From a bacterium (GTDB taxonomy: Bacteria > Margulisbacteria > Marinamargulisbacteria > UBA817 > JABISL01), in contig JABISL010000056.1 in NCBI GenBank assembly GCA_018700055.1, forward strand, positions 1 through 44,150: 44,150 nucleotides of DNA. The letters run 5' to 3'. Each line of letters starts with the position of its first letter. Within the stretch, counting starts at the first letter, position 1. A program made the translations under genes and the position numbers. This document shows, one piece after another, positions 43,833-44,150 of the stretch. The notes beneath the pieces are model-generated. The model ran no database searches. It saw only the letters and a program-made list of their open reading frames with translations, and was not told the DNA's origin.

Positions 43833-44150
43833 TTTCCAAATGGGGTAGATTGTGAAAGGGGGAGTGTTAGATCCTTAGTATATCAAACACAAACTATCGT
43901 GTGGATTTTAAGATTTTTTCAGGCCAAGGGGCACCCGATTGAGAGAAATAGTTAACAAATATTTGATCTCGAGGTGATATATCTTTTATCGCACTAACCA
44001 ATGTAACCACTTCATATTGAGCCCCCCTAATAACCTTGCTAACACCCCCATATCAAATAAATCACCAAGCGCCCCTTAATTATTAGCAATCCCTGACAAA
44101 CCAAGCTATTCTAAGCATATAAATATTTAATACGTTATTACGTAAAAGGA
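43833..44150. other. 318-base terminal spacer
   Basis: No gene is visible. Besides the promoter above, there is a possible plus-strand promoter (CTGACA 44093-44098, 19-base spacer, TATAAA 44118-44123) and an inverted repeat TACGT/ACGTA (44131-44144). AAAGGA at the very end looks like the ribosome-binding site of a plus-strand gene starting just outside the window. Confidence 0.5.
43877..43905 (-). promoter_or_regulatory. candidate promoter of the 7TM-GAF-DHp gene
   Basis: Minus-strand TCCACA (43900-43905), 17-base spacer, TATACT (43877-43882). The leader is about 45 bases, with GGA close to the ATG. Confidence 0.45.

Noticed and set aside
1-44150. CRISPR arrays, rRNA genes, insertion sequences, phage or plasmid genes
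   Set aside because: No regularly spaced repeats, no rRNA sequence and no transposase, integrase or phage structural proteins were seen in either strand.

Overview
The window (about 44 kb, moderately AT-rich) is chromosomal DNA of a Gram-negative-type (diderm) bacterium. The evidence is a set of outer-membrane beta-barrel-like proteins with signal peptides, an EnvC-like murein hydrolase activator, an RND/MMPL exporter paired with a LolA-like protein, and a Na+-translocating NADH:quinone reductase (Nqr). Energy metabolism visible here is Nqr, classical menaquinone synthesis (MenF, MenD, MenG) and a mitochondrial-type aconitase. I cannot place the organism in a phylum from the sequence alone. 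The gene mix, and an NqrA that keeps two RnfC-like cysteine clusters, suggest something outside the well-known Proteobacteria.

Layout. 1-3636 (minus): nqrA-B-C-D, with nqrD cut by the window edge. 3825-5327 (plus): comM, divergent from nqr, with a perfect 10-bp inverted repeat on its start. 5335-11537 (minus): acn, a small secreted protein, gltX, nnrD and an atypical kinase-like gene in one tightly packed unit. 11600-16316 (minus): menG-menF-menD and a degenerate alkaline-phosphatase-superfamily protein. 16564-18879 (plus): metE. 18917-25764 (plus): rpsF, ssb, a second ssb, rpsR, rplI, uvrC, envC-like, ctpA-like and smpB. 25761-27615 (minus): a barrel-like protein and queC. 27711-27785: initiator tRNA. 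27951-28340 (plus): queF. 28333-30339 (minus): trpE and trpG. 30420-34262 (plus): ileS and a PfkB-family sugar/nucleoside kinase. 34263-34918: a gene-poor stretch rich in inverted repeats. 34919-37148 (minus): an N-terminally extended aminotransferase and a Pro/Gly/Gln-rich low-complexity protein. 37358-42264 (plus): a TetR-controlled operon of RND transporter, LolA-like protein and barrel protein. 42261-43826 (minus): a 7TM-GAF-DHp protein without an ATPase domain.

How the parts fit. Nqr and the menaquinone genes supply a sodium-pumping quinone-linked respiratory chain. QueC and QueF are two steps of queuosine synthesis. The ribosomal/ssb cluster runs into DNA repair, cell-wall hydrolysis control and trans-translation. 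The TetR operon looks like an envelope lipid or hydrophobic-compound export system.

The main points for a second look are: (1) NqrA with two complete C-x2-C-x2-C-x3-CP motifs; (2) a stand-alone protein with a PI3/4-kinase/LanM-type (DUF4135-like) catalytic core; (3) several promoters whose -10 box lies 6-8 nt before the start codon with no Shine-Dalgarno, suggesting leaderless mRNAs (menG, queF, ileS, tetR and the barrel gene); (4) a dispersed intergenic element ending in ATCTTATAcAAA, and a 99-nt nested inverted repeat at 34421-34519; (5) a tandem SSB pair of which only one has the acidic tip; (6) a perfect palindromic operator inside the tetR promoter. I did not find one locus that is unambiguously a new system; the kinase-like gene and the repeat family are the best candidates.
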